NCBI GenBank assembly: GCA_025618425.1
Contig: CM046849.1
Location: forward strand, 27,468,867-27,532,866
Length of the DNA stretch: 64,000 bases
From: Heliocidaris tuberculata
Taxonomy: Eukaryota > Echinodermata > Echinoidea > Camarodonta > Echinometridae
Reading direction: 5' to 3'
Shown here: in pieces, positions 25,501-32,489 of the stretch
Position numbering within the stretch: position 1 is the stretch's first letter
Layout of the letters: each line of letters opens with the position of its first letter
Made by a program: the position numbers and the translations under genes
Notes under the pieces: model-generated
The model's input: only the letters and a program-made list of their open reading frames with translations
What the model was told of the DNA's origin: nothing
Databases searched by the model: none

Positions 25501-25615
25501 TTATTTTTTATTTTTTACATAGAGATGGATAGCCCTCACTACACCAAGCATACCGGACTATTGGACATCAGTCGACGAGAAAGAATTGAAGCAGATAAAT
25601 TTTGAAGTCCGCTGA
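12873..25615 (+). CDS. SLC6-family Na+/Cl- symporter, gene 1 (13 coding exons, 618 aa)
   Basis: Exons: 12864-13068, 13953-14087, 14528-14825, 15715-15853, 16605-16739, 17268-17371, 18059-18183, 19557-19669, 21002-21139, 22093-22195, 23670-23773, 24498-24671, 25523-25615. All introns are GT-AG and the joined frame is open for 619 codons. The predicted plasma-membrane protein has the 12-TM LeuT fold: TM1 [18 protein letters not shown] (49-66), TM2 [12 protein letters not shown], a glycosylated EL2 (four NxT/S sites, two CC/C cysteine positions) and TM6 [13 protein letters not shown] (307-319). TM7 has NSATS (345-349), TM8 LGIDSQF (411-416) and TM10 [12 protein letters not shown]. Sodium residues N52, N345, D413 and S414, and chloride residues Q309, S313 and S349, are present. 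EL2 ([10 protein letters not shown]), GVKSSGK and the ERW start of the C-tail resemble the creatine/taurine/GABA branch. Substrate is unknown, since G46, S47, N314 and S315 are atypical. An acceptor 9 nt before the ATG implies an upstream 5' UTR exon, which I could not locate. Confidence 0.93.
13632..13893 (-). repeat. tRNA-derived SINE in gene 1 intron 1
   Basis: Read on the minus strand it begins GGAGATGTCGTGGTTCAGTG and has box-B-like TTCGAATCGCAGCC; further on lie AAATGGGTACCC and GCGCTACATATTTTGC. Copies of the same family lie at 22255-22513 (minus) and 56588-56842 (plus). Antisense to the host gene. Confidence 0.75.
13953..14087 (+). CDS. Gene 1 exon 2: TM1 end to TM2
   Basis: Acceptor CATCCGCAG, donor GTGAGC; phase 1 at both ends, 135 nt. 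Encodes [20 protein letters not shown] then [17 protein letters not shown], the TM2 signature of SLC6 proteins, with the PY tyrosine that corresponds to the chloride-site tyrosine. Confidence 0.95.
14528..14825 (+). CDS. Gene 1 exon 3: TM3 and glycosylated loop EL2
   Basis: Acceptor TTTTGTCAG, donor GTAGGT, ending in phase 2; 298 nt. TM3 is [18 protein letters not shown]. The loop has [20 protein letters not shown], then four sequons NTT, NIT, NTS and NDT, and ends VEFWK. It is 9 nt longer than gene 2's exon 3, the only length difference between the paralogues. Nucleotides 14572-14663 are nearly identical to gene 2. Confidence 0.95.
15118..15306. mobile_element. MITE, family E (CAGGGGCGGATCC termini) with 7-bp TSD
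   Basis: Termini are CAGGGGCGGATCCAGG and CCTGGATCCGCCACTG (inverted, one mismatch). TATAATG is duplicated directly outside both ends (15111-15117 and 15307-15313). The interior carries three G runs with repeated GGGGGGGCAC phrases. 189 bp, inserted in gene 1 intron 3. Confidence 0.9.
15395..15713. repeat. (ATC)n/(CAC)n-rich tract ending at a splice acceptor
   Basis: Degenerate ATC/ATT repeats from about 15395 become pure (ATC)n at about 15640-15694, then (CAC)n, and the last CAG of the tract is the acceptor of exon 4. The apparent 227-aa open frame across this repeat is an artefact, apart from its exon 4 tail. Confidence 0.9.
15715..15853 (+). CDS. Gene 1 exon 4: end of EL2 and TM4
   Basis: Acceptor ACCACCACCAG lies within a CAC microsatellite; donor is GTTAAC; 139 nt. 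Encodes [20 protein letters not shown], then TM4 [20 protein letters not shown] and SSGK, a strongly conserved intracellular loop start. Confidence 0.95.
16363..16598. repeat. (TTC)~79 microsatellite adjoining a splice acceptor
   Basis: An uninterrupted TTC run of 236 nt ends 6 nt before the exon 5 acceptor (TATATAG). It is GAA in the antisense direction. The poly-Phe and poly-Arg frames it creates on the two strands are not genes. Confidence 0.98.
16605..16739 (+). CDS. Gene 1 exon 5: TM5
   Basis: 135 nt, phase 0 at both ends, donor GTAAGT. Encodes [20 protein letters not shown] then [20 protein letters not shown] and LKGSQ. TM5 followed by the EL3 FYLKP motif is typical of the GABA/creatine branch. 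Confidence 0.96.
17268..17371 (+). CDS. Gene 1 exon 6: TM6 substrate-site helix
   Basis: Acceptor TATAATAAG, donor GTACGT, phase 2 end. Encodes [18 protein letters not shown] then [18 protein letters not shown]309 and S313 match the chloride/sodium ligands of SLC6. N314-S315 replace the Tyr-Gly pair usual in GABA transporters. Confidence 0.96.
18059..18183 (+). CDS. Gene 1 exon 7: TM7
   Basis: Acceptor TTCTATTAAAG, donor GTATGA. Encodes [20 protein letters not shown] then [21 protein letters not shown]345 (sodium) and S349 (chloride) are conserved. Confidence 0.95.
18720..19250 (+). repeat. Probable LINE/SINE 3' remnant in intron 7
   Basis: Ends with GAGCGCTAGAAATGGAAATGGCGCTTTATAAAT followed by AATATTATTATA, a tail type also seen at 37455-37520 after a recognisable LINE C-terminus. 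No ORF survives. The rest of intron 7 has a C run at about 18319-18339 and nothing else I recognise. Confidence 0.4.
19557..19669 (+). CDS. Gene 1 exon 8: EL4 and TM8 start
   Basis: Acceptor ACTTTCTCAG, donor GTGAGT. Encodes [20 protein letters not shown] then [19 protein letters not shown]413 and S414 form the Na2-site pair of this family. Confidence 0.96.
19698..19985 (+). repeat. Dispersed repeat, family C, copy 2 (interrupted)
   Basis: ATAAAGTTGAGTTCTGG is followed by a family D MITE and then by CTGGTCATGCAATTACATT..GTGAAAGAATCTCTCTGAAAGC, TGGTTGATGAATAG and GTTTTGGAATCATCAAAATG. The flanking repeat is continuous in copies 1 and 3. Only the 5' half of the family is present. Confidence 0.75.
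19719..19863. mobile_element. MITE, family D, inserted in family C with CTGG duplication
   Basis: Termini are GGCCTGTTTCGTAAAACTTG and CAAGTTTTATGAAACAGGGCC (inverted, two differences). CTGG lies on both sides (19715-19718 and 19864-19867), whereas the uninterrupted repeat at 9660 or 24697 has one. The interior contains ATTGTAACTTTTCACTGATAAC. 145 bp. Confidence 0.85.
20432..20675. mobile_element. MITE-like element with three internal tandem units
   Basis: Ends CAGTGGCACAAATCCA and TGGATTTGCGCCCATG are an imperfect inverted pair of the CAGTGGCG class. The interior repeats CATTCGCCTCCAAAATTCTC..GACAAGCAAAAA..TTCAAAAAGGTGGGGG three times with G runs. Intron 8 of gene 1. Confidence 0.6.
20676..20890 (+). 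repeat. tRNA-derived SINE-like sequence in intron 8
   Basis: GGTCCTGGGTTCGATCCTTG is a good tRNA box B, followed by phrases also found in other SINEs of the window (GACAAGATATTTAACCCACA, TCGACCCAGGTGTATTCAAT). Box A is not clear. Confidence 0.5.
21002..21139 (+). CDS. Gene 1 exon 9: TM8 end and TM9
   Basis: Acceptor CAATATAACAG, donor GTAAGT, phase 0. Encodes [20 protein letters not shown] then [20 protein letters not shown] and IPMTTN. Confidence 0.95.
21440..21720 (+). repeat. Degenerate tRNA-derived SINE in intron 9
   Basis: AAGGTATAGTGG..TTTTTCATAAGGTTGAGGGTTCGCATC resembles the head of the SINE at 56588 (GTGGTATAGTG, AAGGTTGAGGATTCGAATCC). It ends in an ATT-rich tail (21640-21690). Confidence 0.6.
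22093..22195 (+). CDS. Gene 1 exon 10: TM10
   Basis: Acceptor CTCTACACTAG, donor GTAGGT, ends phase 1. Encodes [20 protein letters not shown] then [15 protein letters not shown], the TM10 signature of SLC6 transporters. Confidence 0.96.
22255..22513 (-). repeat. tRNA-derived SINE in intron 10
   Basis: Minus-strand reading starts GGAGATGTCGTGGTATAGCG, box A region TGGTATAGCGGTTGATTCA, box B GGTTGAGGATTCGAATCC, then AATGGGTACCCGTTAATC. Best preserved of the family at 13632, 21440 and 56588. Confidence 0.85.
23240..23339. mobile_element. MITE, family D, right half
   Basis: GATTGGCTGTGAGCAAATTTGTTATACAAA..AATAAGTTTTATGAAATGGGGCCCA matches the right half of the family seen at 57361-57519 and 19719-19863. 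The left end is missing. Confidence 0.6.
23670..23773 (+). CDS. Gene 1 exon 11: IL5 and TM11 start
   Basis: Acceptor TCCCCACCAG, donor GTAAGT. Encodes [20 protein letters not shown] then [15 protein letters not shown]. Less conserved with gene 2 than exons 10 or 12. Confidence 0.94.
23912..24127 (-). repeat. tRNA-derived SINE in intron 11
   Basis: Minus-strand reading: AAAGGTGTTGCGGTCTAGTG, then CATGGTTCGATTCCCTGCC (box B), CCAGGTGTAGTGAGTGGGTA and GCTGGATTTGTAATGC. A tRNA-headed SINE of a slightly different subfamily from 22255. Confidence 0.7.
24498..24671 (+). CDS. Gene 1 exon 12: TM11 end and TM12
   Basis: Acceptor TTCGTTTCAG, donor GTAACT, 174 nt. Encodes [20 protein letters not shown] then [20 protein letters not shown] and [18 protein letters not shown]. 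52 of 58 residues match gene 2. Confidence 0.96.
24697..25085 (+). repeat. Dispersed repeat, family C, copy 3
   Basis: Most complete copy: ATAAAGTTGAGTTCTGGACA, GTGAAAGAGACTGTCTGG, AAGGTTGATTATTCATTATA, CACACAGAAATGTGTGTACA, TTTCAGCTATTTCTTGTC, TGATATTCTTCCAAACTGA and GAGAAAGTTCACAAATTGATTT. No tRNA-like promoter and no obvious terminal repeats. Confidence 0.75.
25523..25615 (+). CDS. Gene 1 exon 13: C-terminal tail and stop
   Basis: Acceptor TTTTTTACATAG. Encodes [20 protein letters not shown] then [10 protein letters not shown] and TGA (25613-25615). The opening RW and a Pro-rich LTTP stretch match the tails of creatine/taurine transporters; the last residues EVR are shared with gene 2. 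Confidence 0.94.
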   Translation, partial: RWIALTTPSIPDYWTSVDEKELKQINFEVR

Positions 25616-25629
25616 ATATTTACATCTGA

Positions 25630-25712
25630 AATAAAAGTTTATCTGAAATGAATAAGAAAGAATACGGGATTTTCGTATTACTTCATTCACGCCCTGTTTA
25701 TTTTTAAATAAA
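25630..25712 (+). promoter_or_regulatory. Candidate polyadenylation signals of gene 1
   Basis: AATAAA occurs at 25630-25635 (15 nt after the stop, very close) and at 25707-25712. The second is the more ordinary distance. Several more AT-rich sites follow, so the actual 3' end is undetermined. Confidence 0.4.
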
Positions 25713-25715
25713 GTG

Positions 25716-26535
25716 CATATTCTTTTGTTTTTTATTGTATTTCGGGTATTTGTATACATGAATACCGTCGAGGCCTACTGTATTGATGTGCTTTATAAAT
25801 AGTTCATTTTCTTTGGGTGTTGTTGATTTGTAAGTTACCAGTATAATATTATAATCTAAACATGATAAAATTATGGTACCTGTATATACATCATGTACAT
25901 GAAGTTACTTTTATGTTTTTATGTTCGTATGTTGCTTGACTTCATGCTATCAAGGCTATTATAGATTATTATAGATTAATTGCAAATAGAATTTTCTGAT
26001 TTTGTCATCTTCATTATTGAATTATACCTCGCAATTATTTCAGTTGCCAGTCACTTGAGACCTCTCTTTTGTAACAAATTGAAGACACTAATTTTGATTT
26101 CATATTTTTTCATAGATTAGATATACAAATATATCAGAATGTTTTGTTTAATTTTAAGCTTTTCTATTCTTCACAAAATAGTTCAGACCTTATTTGTTTT
26201 CATGTCCTCGTCATAAAATGTTGACCAAGTCTAAGAGGGGTAAATTTATTTCTCAGGCTTTTATTAAACCATAGTCATTTTTTTTTATTTTTAATTGTAA
26301 CAACTTCTTATTGATAAAAAAGTTGTTAACATATTGACAATATTTAATGTCTGTCAGGCAGGAAAGAAATGTGTCTGTCTTTTTATAGCAGTAATATTTG
26401 ACGCCCATATTTTGAATACAGTATAATGACATGGAACCTCTAACATACAGAGCAAAATATGGTTTGATACTTGGAATCCTTTAAACATAATGCTTCTTAG
26501 TGACCTTATATGAAGTCTTGAGTTCTGGTAATCAC
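25716..26535. other. 3' flank of gene 1, no features recognised
   Basis: AT-rich sequence with T runs. It may include the distal 3' UTR. No ORF or repeat that I recognise. Confidence 0.5.
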
Positions 26536-26539
26536 ATTT

Positions 26540-26709
26540 CAGGGCGGGATCCAGGATTTTGTAAAAGAGGGGGTCGGAGCCGGGAAAAAACAAAATTAAG
26601 GAGGCTTTTTTTTTTTTTTATTGTGTACTTAAGATATGCCAGTTGAGTTTCAAAAGGGGGGGCCGAGGCCGATTCGCCCCCCCCCCCCCTCCTTCCGGAT
26701 CCGCCCCTG
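26540..26709. mobile_element. MITE, family E, with CATTT target duplication
   Basis: Termini CAGGGCGGGATCCAGG and CCGGATCCGCCCCTG are an inverted pair; CATTT lies directly outside both ends (26535-26539 and 26710-26714). Internal G and C runs face each other (GGGGGGCCGAGGCCGATTCG then C runs). 170 bp. Confidence 0.85.
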
Positions 26710-26920
26710 CATTTCGAGAAAAATTAATTCTTCTTTTCTTATCATGCAGTTGATGTATTATATAAATAAGCTAGATTATTACTATACACTTCAAAACACA
26801 ACACATATTACATACGGTTCTAGGACACCTACCCCCTGGACAACCACCCTCCGGGGTAGGTGTCCGGATACGATTACATACATGTAGGTGCTGTACCAAT
26901 ATCTTTCGGACGCCTACAAT

Positions 26921-26921
<1 letters not shown>

Positions 26922-26975
<54 letters not shown>
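26922..26975. repeat. (CT)n microsatellite
   Basis: About 27 uninterrupted CT units. The preceding 26818-26912 contains two inverted blocks (GGACACCTACCCC and GGGGTAGGTGTCC) that form a short hairpin. Confidence 0.95.
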
Positions 26976-26980
<5 letters not shown>

Positions 26981-27084
26981 TTACTCAGCTACTACACATT
27001 TTCTACCAAGATCGTTTGACAGATATCATTTATTTGTAATATTTAATAGTTGAACATTCACTCTTGGCTTCGTATGATTTTTCA

Positions 27085-27260
27085 TTTCGTCACAGGTAAT
27101 ATTGTTAAGGTTGGGTTATGGTTATGATTGGGTTTTAGGTTAGCATGTTATGTTTAAGTTTAGGATTAGGGTTGGGTATTGCGTTAAGTCCGGGTTTGAA
27201 GTTAAGAATTTGGTTTGTGTTATGAATTCCCGCAGAGCAATTGTCGCCGGAGCATATATC
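27085..27260. repeat. Degenerate GGTTAG/GGTTAGGGTTGG tract, family G-like
   Basis: Imperfect GGTTA/GGGTT repeats (TTAAGGTTGGGTTATGGTTA, TTTAGGATTAGGGTTGGG) run to a terminal TTGTCGCCGGAGCATA. The element at 53554-53741 has the same ending and the complementary CCCTAACCCTAACC core. No matching left terminus was found here. Confidence 0.5.
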
Positions 27261-27299
27261 GTACAACCACTATTTACCATCATTACCAAAAGTCATTAC

Positions 27300-28340
27300 T
27301 TTTCATTACTGAGTCTGTTGGATTCTTGTTTAAAGGGAAATCCAACCTTAATTTCAAGTTGTTTTGAAAGAAAGAGGAAAAATTAGAGAAGCAGATTGTC
27401 GAAAGTTTGACCGAAATCGGACAAGCAATAATAAAAGTTATGATTTTTTTTTAAAGTTGTAATCACTATACATATGGAAATTTCAAATTGGCAGAATCGA
27501 TGTCACTCCCACATTTGTCCAAAACACAAAATGACTAAGATGCAATTTTGGGGGAAATGTATTAATCATTATGATCTTTTTCTTTTTTTATATGAGGACC
27601 TATAACAATATGCTGCCCCGATAAAAAAGACCCTAGGAGAAAACCACAAATTAATGATATCTTACTGTACGATCATCGATCTCTACCTGTACGACAAACG
27701 GGAGAGTTGACCGTCAATATGACAATCGACTCAACCAATTGCCTATATGAGATTAGCATAGATTTAGTGATCTCATTTTTCAAACATCCATAACTTTCTT
27801 ATTCATTATCCGATTTCTTTCAAACTCTACCATTCTGGGGGGGAGGTGCTTTGTTTGTTTGTTTGTTGTTGTTTTTCCTCGTTTTTCTGCCTTCACACAT
27901 CATCTTATTAATAAGGTTGGATTGCCCTTTAATTGGTGAAAACTTAGCTGAACAATTTAAATTCCTTGAGCTCATGAACAAATGAAAGATAATCGATTTA
28001 TGTGATATTATGTTGATACTGAGCACTGATTTAATAACATATTACTTTTATGACATTTGCTTTTTCAAATAAATGTCTTTATTCAGAAAGTTTCCGTGTC
28101 TGTATTTCTCGTCCCTTCCCGTGCGTGTGGGGTTTGTGCATGTGTGCTGTATGGAAGGGGTGTCTCATTGAAAGCAATGAAGACAACGTAATATCCTCTA
28201 AAAGAAAAGACTATCAATGTTTGCTGAGAAACAAAATAATACATGCACTGGGTATATTACACAACTGGTCATGCAAATCCAGTGTGCTTATTGTCGCCGG
28301 AGCCTTTGTAACACGATCTAGAAATTATTCTGATTAGTTG
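27300..28340. other. Intergenic DNA, no supported gene
   Basis: Short frames only. Contains a long A/T-rich stretch (27420-27460) and repeated TTTGTTTG (27850-27870). TTGTCGCCGGAGCC at about 28291 is a solitary family G terminus. Confidence 0.5.
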
Positions 28341-28344
28341 ATCA

Positions 28345-28590
28345 ATGAAGTCAATAGAAATAATTGGGTAATCTGAGGTTTCGGAATCACCAGAATTGTA
28401 AAGAAATGATTAACTCTTGCTGAAAATCACAAAACGCGGAAATCACTGGAAACATAATTATGAGTGCATGGGATTACACAAATACGTGACATAAGAGTTT
28501 GGTCCAAAATTTCCAGTCCTATTCCGAGTATGCGAGCACTACAAGCATGAAAAGAGCAATTCCTTCCATGGAGTATTGATACTCCATGTG
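28345..28590 (+). repeat. Dispersed repeat, family C, copy 4, 5' part
   Basis: GGTTTCGGAATCACCAGAAT, TTAACTCTTGCTGAAAATCAC, GTTTGGTCCAAAATTTCCAG and CATGAAAAGAGCAATTCC..CATGGAGTATTG match the family. The remainder of the repeat resumes at 30263, so 1.67 kb has been inserted or duplicated within this copy. Confidence 0.7.
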
Positions 28591-28705
28591 ACGAGGGACG
28601 AGTTGATGTTGGACGAGTTGTAAAATGGACGTCGAAGAGGTAGAATAGAGTTTTTCTAAACCAGTACGACCACGACTTCGCCTCGTTCTTTTGTACCTTG
28701 TTCAT
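28589..28705. mobile_element. MITE, family F, copy lacking its right terminus
   Basis: GTGACGAGGGACGAGTTGATG through CCTTGTTCATC matches 30119-30237 almost base for base (one substitution seen). The complete copy at 30114-30262 continues into an inverted terminus; this one ends at GTTCATC. Confidence 0.85.
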
Positions 28706-30113
28706 CGGCTGGATGATGGTGATGATGGTGTGAGCAGGATCCGTAACAAAATGACAACATTCTGGTGTTAAATTCCCTTTTCGATTTTACAAAAGAATTT
28801 AAAAAAAAAAAAAAGAGAAAAGTTAGTTCTCGTTTTGGTTATGCATGTGTGTCACTTTCAAAACAGGAAATAAGATTTGATTTTTCATGTTTCATTGAAA
28901 AATGTTGTTTGTTGACAATTGTATTATTGGAACCAAAGAGAAAAGGTATTCTCTTGTATTTTGGTCCCTTGAAGATGAAAGATAAATGTCATTGTTATGA
29001 AAATGCATAAGATTGCATTAACAGTGAAAATTTTTACCACATCGTTATATTTTGAAGATATGTTGTTTTATCTTTGAGACAGATATATTATTGCTGAAAG
29101 TTGTTTATTAATTTCATTGGAAGAAAAGAATTTACATCTTTGCGAAAGCTATTTTTGTTGAATTGCCAAGAAGCAATTACATGACAGAGATGACTCATTT
29201 CATGTATTATAACATGTCAGTGATTTTAACATGTTTTGTTGTTTGTTGAGAAACAATTTCTTAAGTAATTTTAAATAGAAGAAATTGGATAAATACAACT
29301 TCTGATTTCTGCACAGATTAAGTGATAAATGTAAAGGTGTAGGATATTGGAAGAATTTTTGTGTTGAAACTTATGAAAGTTATTATTTTCATATTACATA
29401 TGAATGCCATAACCACTAGACAAACTTGAGTTCAGTATACAAGCTGTGATACCATCTGCATGTTGGTACTACCCAGATTTTCGTGAGTTAAATTGTTTTC
29501 TCAGAATTCTAAACTTATCTGAGGGTACAGATAGTTTTCATATTTATCAGCATTTGATGATTGATGTATTTTTGACAGTGTCAGAAACAAAAGTGACATT
29601 GCAGCTAAAAGCAGCACAGCAAAGCCAATTGCATAAAATAATTCATGTTTTGTGATGATATATTTTGTTGGACAAAATTCATCCTTTGTCATTTTTGTGA
29701 GACACTGATGTACTCCTTTGTGTATAGTATTTACATGTGAAGATGTTTAAGATGTTTGTTTGCATCACAGAGAATTATGAGCAATTTACTGCAGTTGCAT
29801 ATCAAATTGATTGCTTGTTTATGTCTCCTTGCAAATGAACATGTTTTTTATTAGTTGTAAGCCAAGAAATTGTGTTTATACTATGTTTTACAAGAACACA
29901 ATTCGTTCATCTATAATGAGCTTGTGTTATTTTTAGGTACCAACAAATCGATCGAGACTAAGTGAATCGATACTAGTTTTTCGCAGTATGACAGTATTAC
30001 TGTATATGTATTATGAAAGAAGGCATTTTATTTTGCATGTACGATATCGATAGGGATGATGTAATTATGTACATACTTATTTCGTTACACTCATAAGCAT
30101 GTTTTTATGAAGG
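28706..30113. other. AT-rich segment between two family F copies
   Basis: 1.4 kb with no gene or recognised repeat, apart from an A run at about 28800-28814. It lies between the truncated and complete family F copies and inside family C copy 4. It could be the cargo of a composite insertion or filler from break repair. Confidence 0.45.
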
Positions 30114-30262
30114 GGAGTGTGACGAGGGACGAGTTGATGTTGGACGAGTTGTAAAATGGACGTCGAAGAGGTAGAATAGAGTTTTTCTAAACCAGTACGA
30201 CCACGACTTCACCTCGTTCTTTTGTACCTTGTTCATCATCAACTCGTCCCTCGTCACACTCC
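30114..30262. mobile_element. MITE, family F, complete (149 bp)
   Basis: Left end GGAGTGTGACGAGGGACGAG (extending to TTGATG) and right end CTCGTCCCTCGTCACACTCC are perfect inverted repeats of 26 nt. The interior has GTTGGACGAGTTGTAAAATG and GGACGTCGAAGAGGTAGAAT. ATGAA precedes and follows the element, a possible 5-bp target duplication. Confidence 0.85.
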
Positions 30263-30370
30263 ATGAAAAGAGCAATTCCTTCCATGGAGTATTGCAGCTA
30301 TGATATTCTTCAATAATGGAAAGAAAAGAACGAGTAAGCTCACAGACTATTTTCATCTTTACCGAAACTC
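30263..30370 (+). repeat. Dispersed repeat, family C, copy 4, 3' part
   Basis: Begins with a second copy of CATGAAAAGAGCAATTCC..GGAGTATTG and then completes the family: GCTATGATATTCTTCAATAA, AGTAAGCTCACAGACTATTT. See the finding on this interrupted copy. Confidence 0.75.
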
Positions 30371-31580
30371 AACCTTCTCTCTATCTCTGTGCCAAAGCGT
30401 AAAACCATATACCGGATGTTTCAACAACAACAACAACAAAATAGGTAAACAACTTTTTTTCAAAATAATATAACAAGTCTATATTTTTTACCAGCAATAT
30501 AATGCATATCCCACTGATAGGATAGTTTCATAGTTTTCAATAACAGTCAGGTTACTAGGTTAATGCACAGTCGAACACCATTGTCTGCAACTTGTTTATG
30601 CATAATTCACTTTGGTTCCCTCTGAAAAGATCGTTTCATGTTTTTCAATAATACCTTTGTTAACTTTCCAAGTTTATGTACCATCGAACACAATTGTCTC
30701 TAACTTGTTTACGCGAAATTTTGGTTTACGTTTTCGCAAAAATACCATAGAAAATATATACTTTGTTTCAAGTTTTCTATCCACACTAAGTTCTTTTCAT
30801 TTCGTTTGTTACTTTTGAGAGTAAAGTGGGATTACCTTTTTATCGGAACGCTCATTATATAAACGTTATTTAGCCTTACATCCTTCTTTAAAGTTACCAT
30901 GATTACGCGATTTCACCACTAGTTTTGAATAGACAAATCTGCTAATCCATTTTTACTTGGGGAATTCTGTCAGAATTACGAATGTTTGCCACCAGTTCAG
31001 AAATACAGTTTCAAAAACTAACCTATAGGTTTTTTTTTTCTTTCCTTTTAAAAACATGTTTGGGCGTAAACAGCGAAAAATCAAACCCGCAGAATAGTCG
31101 TGTCTCGATTTCATCCCATCTCATCATTTTTTTTTTCCATGACCCTTCCTTTAGTCATTGAAGAGTGCCCTATTCCATCGGATTATTTTCCAATGAAAGG
31201 ACAAAGGACATTTGCTCCAAGTCTGTGTGTTACAGAAGACTTTCAATAGTGAGCTTTGGGATTTTGACTGAATAAACACCATCTTTTTAGGACATATTGT
31301 ATTCTTTTCAGAGAATTCGTACTTTTTTCTTTCTTTCTTTCTTTTTTTTTTTTTTGTTTTGAAAAACGAGCTATGAATAGATCTAGCTGAAAAGGGGACT
31401 ATGGTTCGATAAGTTGTTAGTAATATTCTCAGGAGGTCATAATAAAATATAGTTATTTCTAAACGCGTTTTATTCTAAATGCATCAGGTCTGTCTCAAAC
31501 TACTTACACGTCCGCTCAAGAACTACCATACGAATAATGTGAATTTGTGGTAGTGTGAATTTGTGGGGTTTAATGAAAGC
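30371..31580. other. Intergenic DNA, no supported gene
   Basis: AT-rich with T runs at about 31028-31037 and 31340-31355 and (TTTC)n at about 31327-31345. No recognised ORF. Confidence 0.5.
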
Positions 31581-31585
31581 GTGGG

Positions 31586-32431
31586 CAGTGGCGTATCTAC
31601 GGGGGGGGGGGGGGCAGAGGGGGGCATGTGCCCCGGGCGGCACTTGAAGGGGTGGCGCAAAAAACGCAAAAGAAAGAAAGAAAAGGGGGAGAAATAAAAG
31701 ACAAAATGCATAAGAAATTGTGTTTTATAGGGTTTGAAATGCAAAAAAATTCTATAGCTCGGTCGCTTTGCTCCCTCGCATAACTATGTTTAAAAATCTC
31801 ACTATTTCGCGCCCCTAATGGCGTTTGTAAAGTGTGAAACATTAATTGACTCTGGTTGCTTTTGCCCCCCCCCCCCTCTCCACCCCACACTGCATAAGGC
31901 AGGAGCTTGTTAAATTTTGCGCCCCCTGGTAGGATATTAGTGCATAAAAAGCACTAGTGTAGAACATTCGAAATAAATCATGAATTTGCCTTGCAATTGC
32001 CTTACTCAATTCCACAAATATACATGTATTTCTTCAGGGTTTTCATTCATTTTGCGCCACCAAAATAGGAATGTTCAAAATTTCAAAACAAATCTATTGC
32101 TAGGTTGCTGTATTCCCTTAGATTTTTTTTTGTAAGGGTAAAATACATAAGAAATTTCATTTTGAGGGGTGAAAAGGAAAAAGAAAATCTGCTGCTCGGT
32201 CGCGTTGCTCCCTCGCTTATACAATAACTCATCAAATTTGGGCTAAAAACCCCGGGTTATGTGCATCAAAACTCATTTTCACGTAGTGCCATCATTTCTA
32301 AATTAAAAACGGTCATTAATCTCAGTTTGGACCTACTATCTAACTTGTCTATGGCTTGGGCATGGGGGGGGGGGGGGGCTCAGATTTGATAGTTTGCCCC
32401 GGGCGCCAGAATACCTAGATACGCCATTGAT
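31586..32431. mobile_element. Inverted-repeat element of CAGTGGCGTATCTA type, 846 bp
   Basis: Termini CAGTGGCGTATCTACGG and CCTAGATACGCCATTG are inverted; CGTGGG lies immediately left (31580-31585) and, two bases beyond the terminus, right (32432-32437). The interior has G runs near both ends (31600 and 32366) and two copies of CTCGGTCGCTTTGCTCCCTCG / CTCGGTCGCGTTGCTCCCTC. No transposase ORF. Confidence 0.7.
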
Positions 32432-32489
32432 CGTGGGGATATCGCCCACACAAAAAAAAATGGGTATAAAACTGTATTTTTAATAGATT

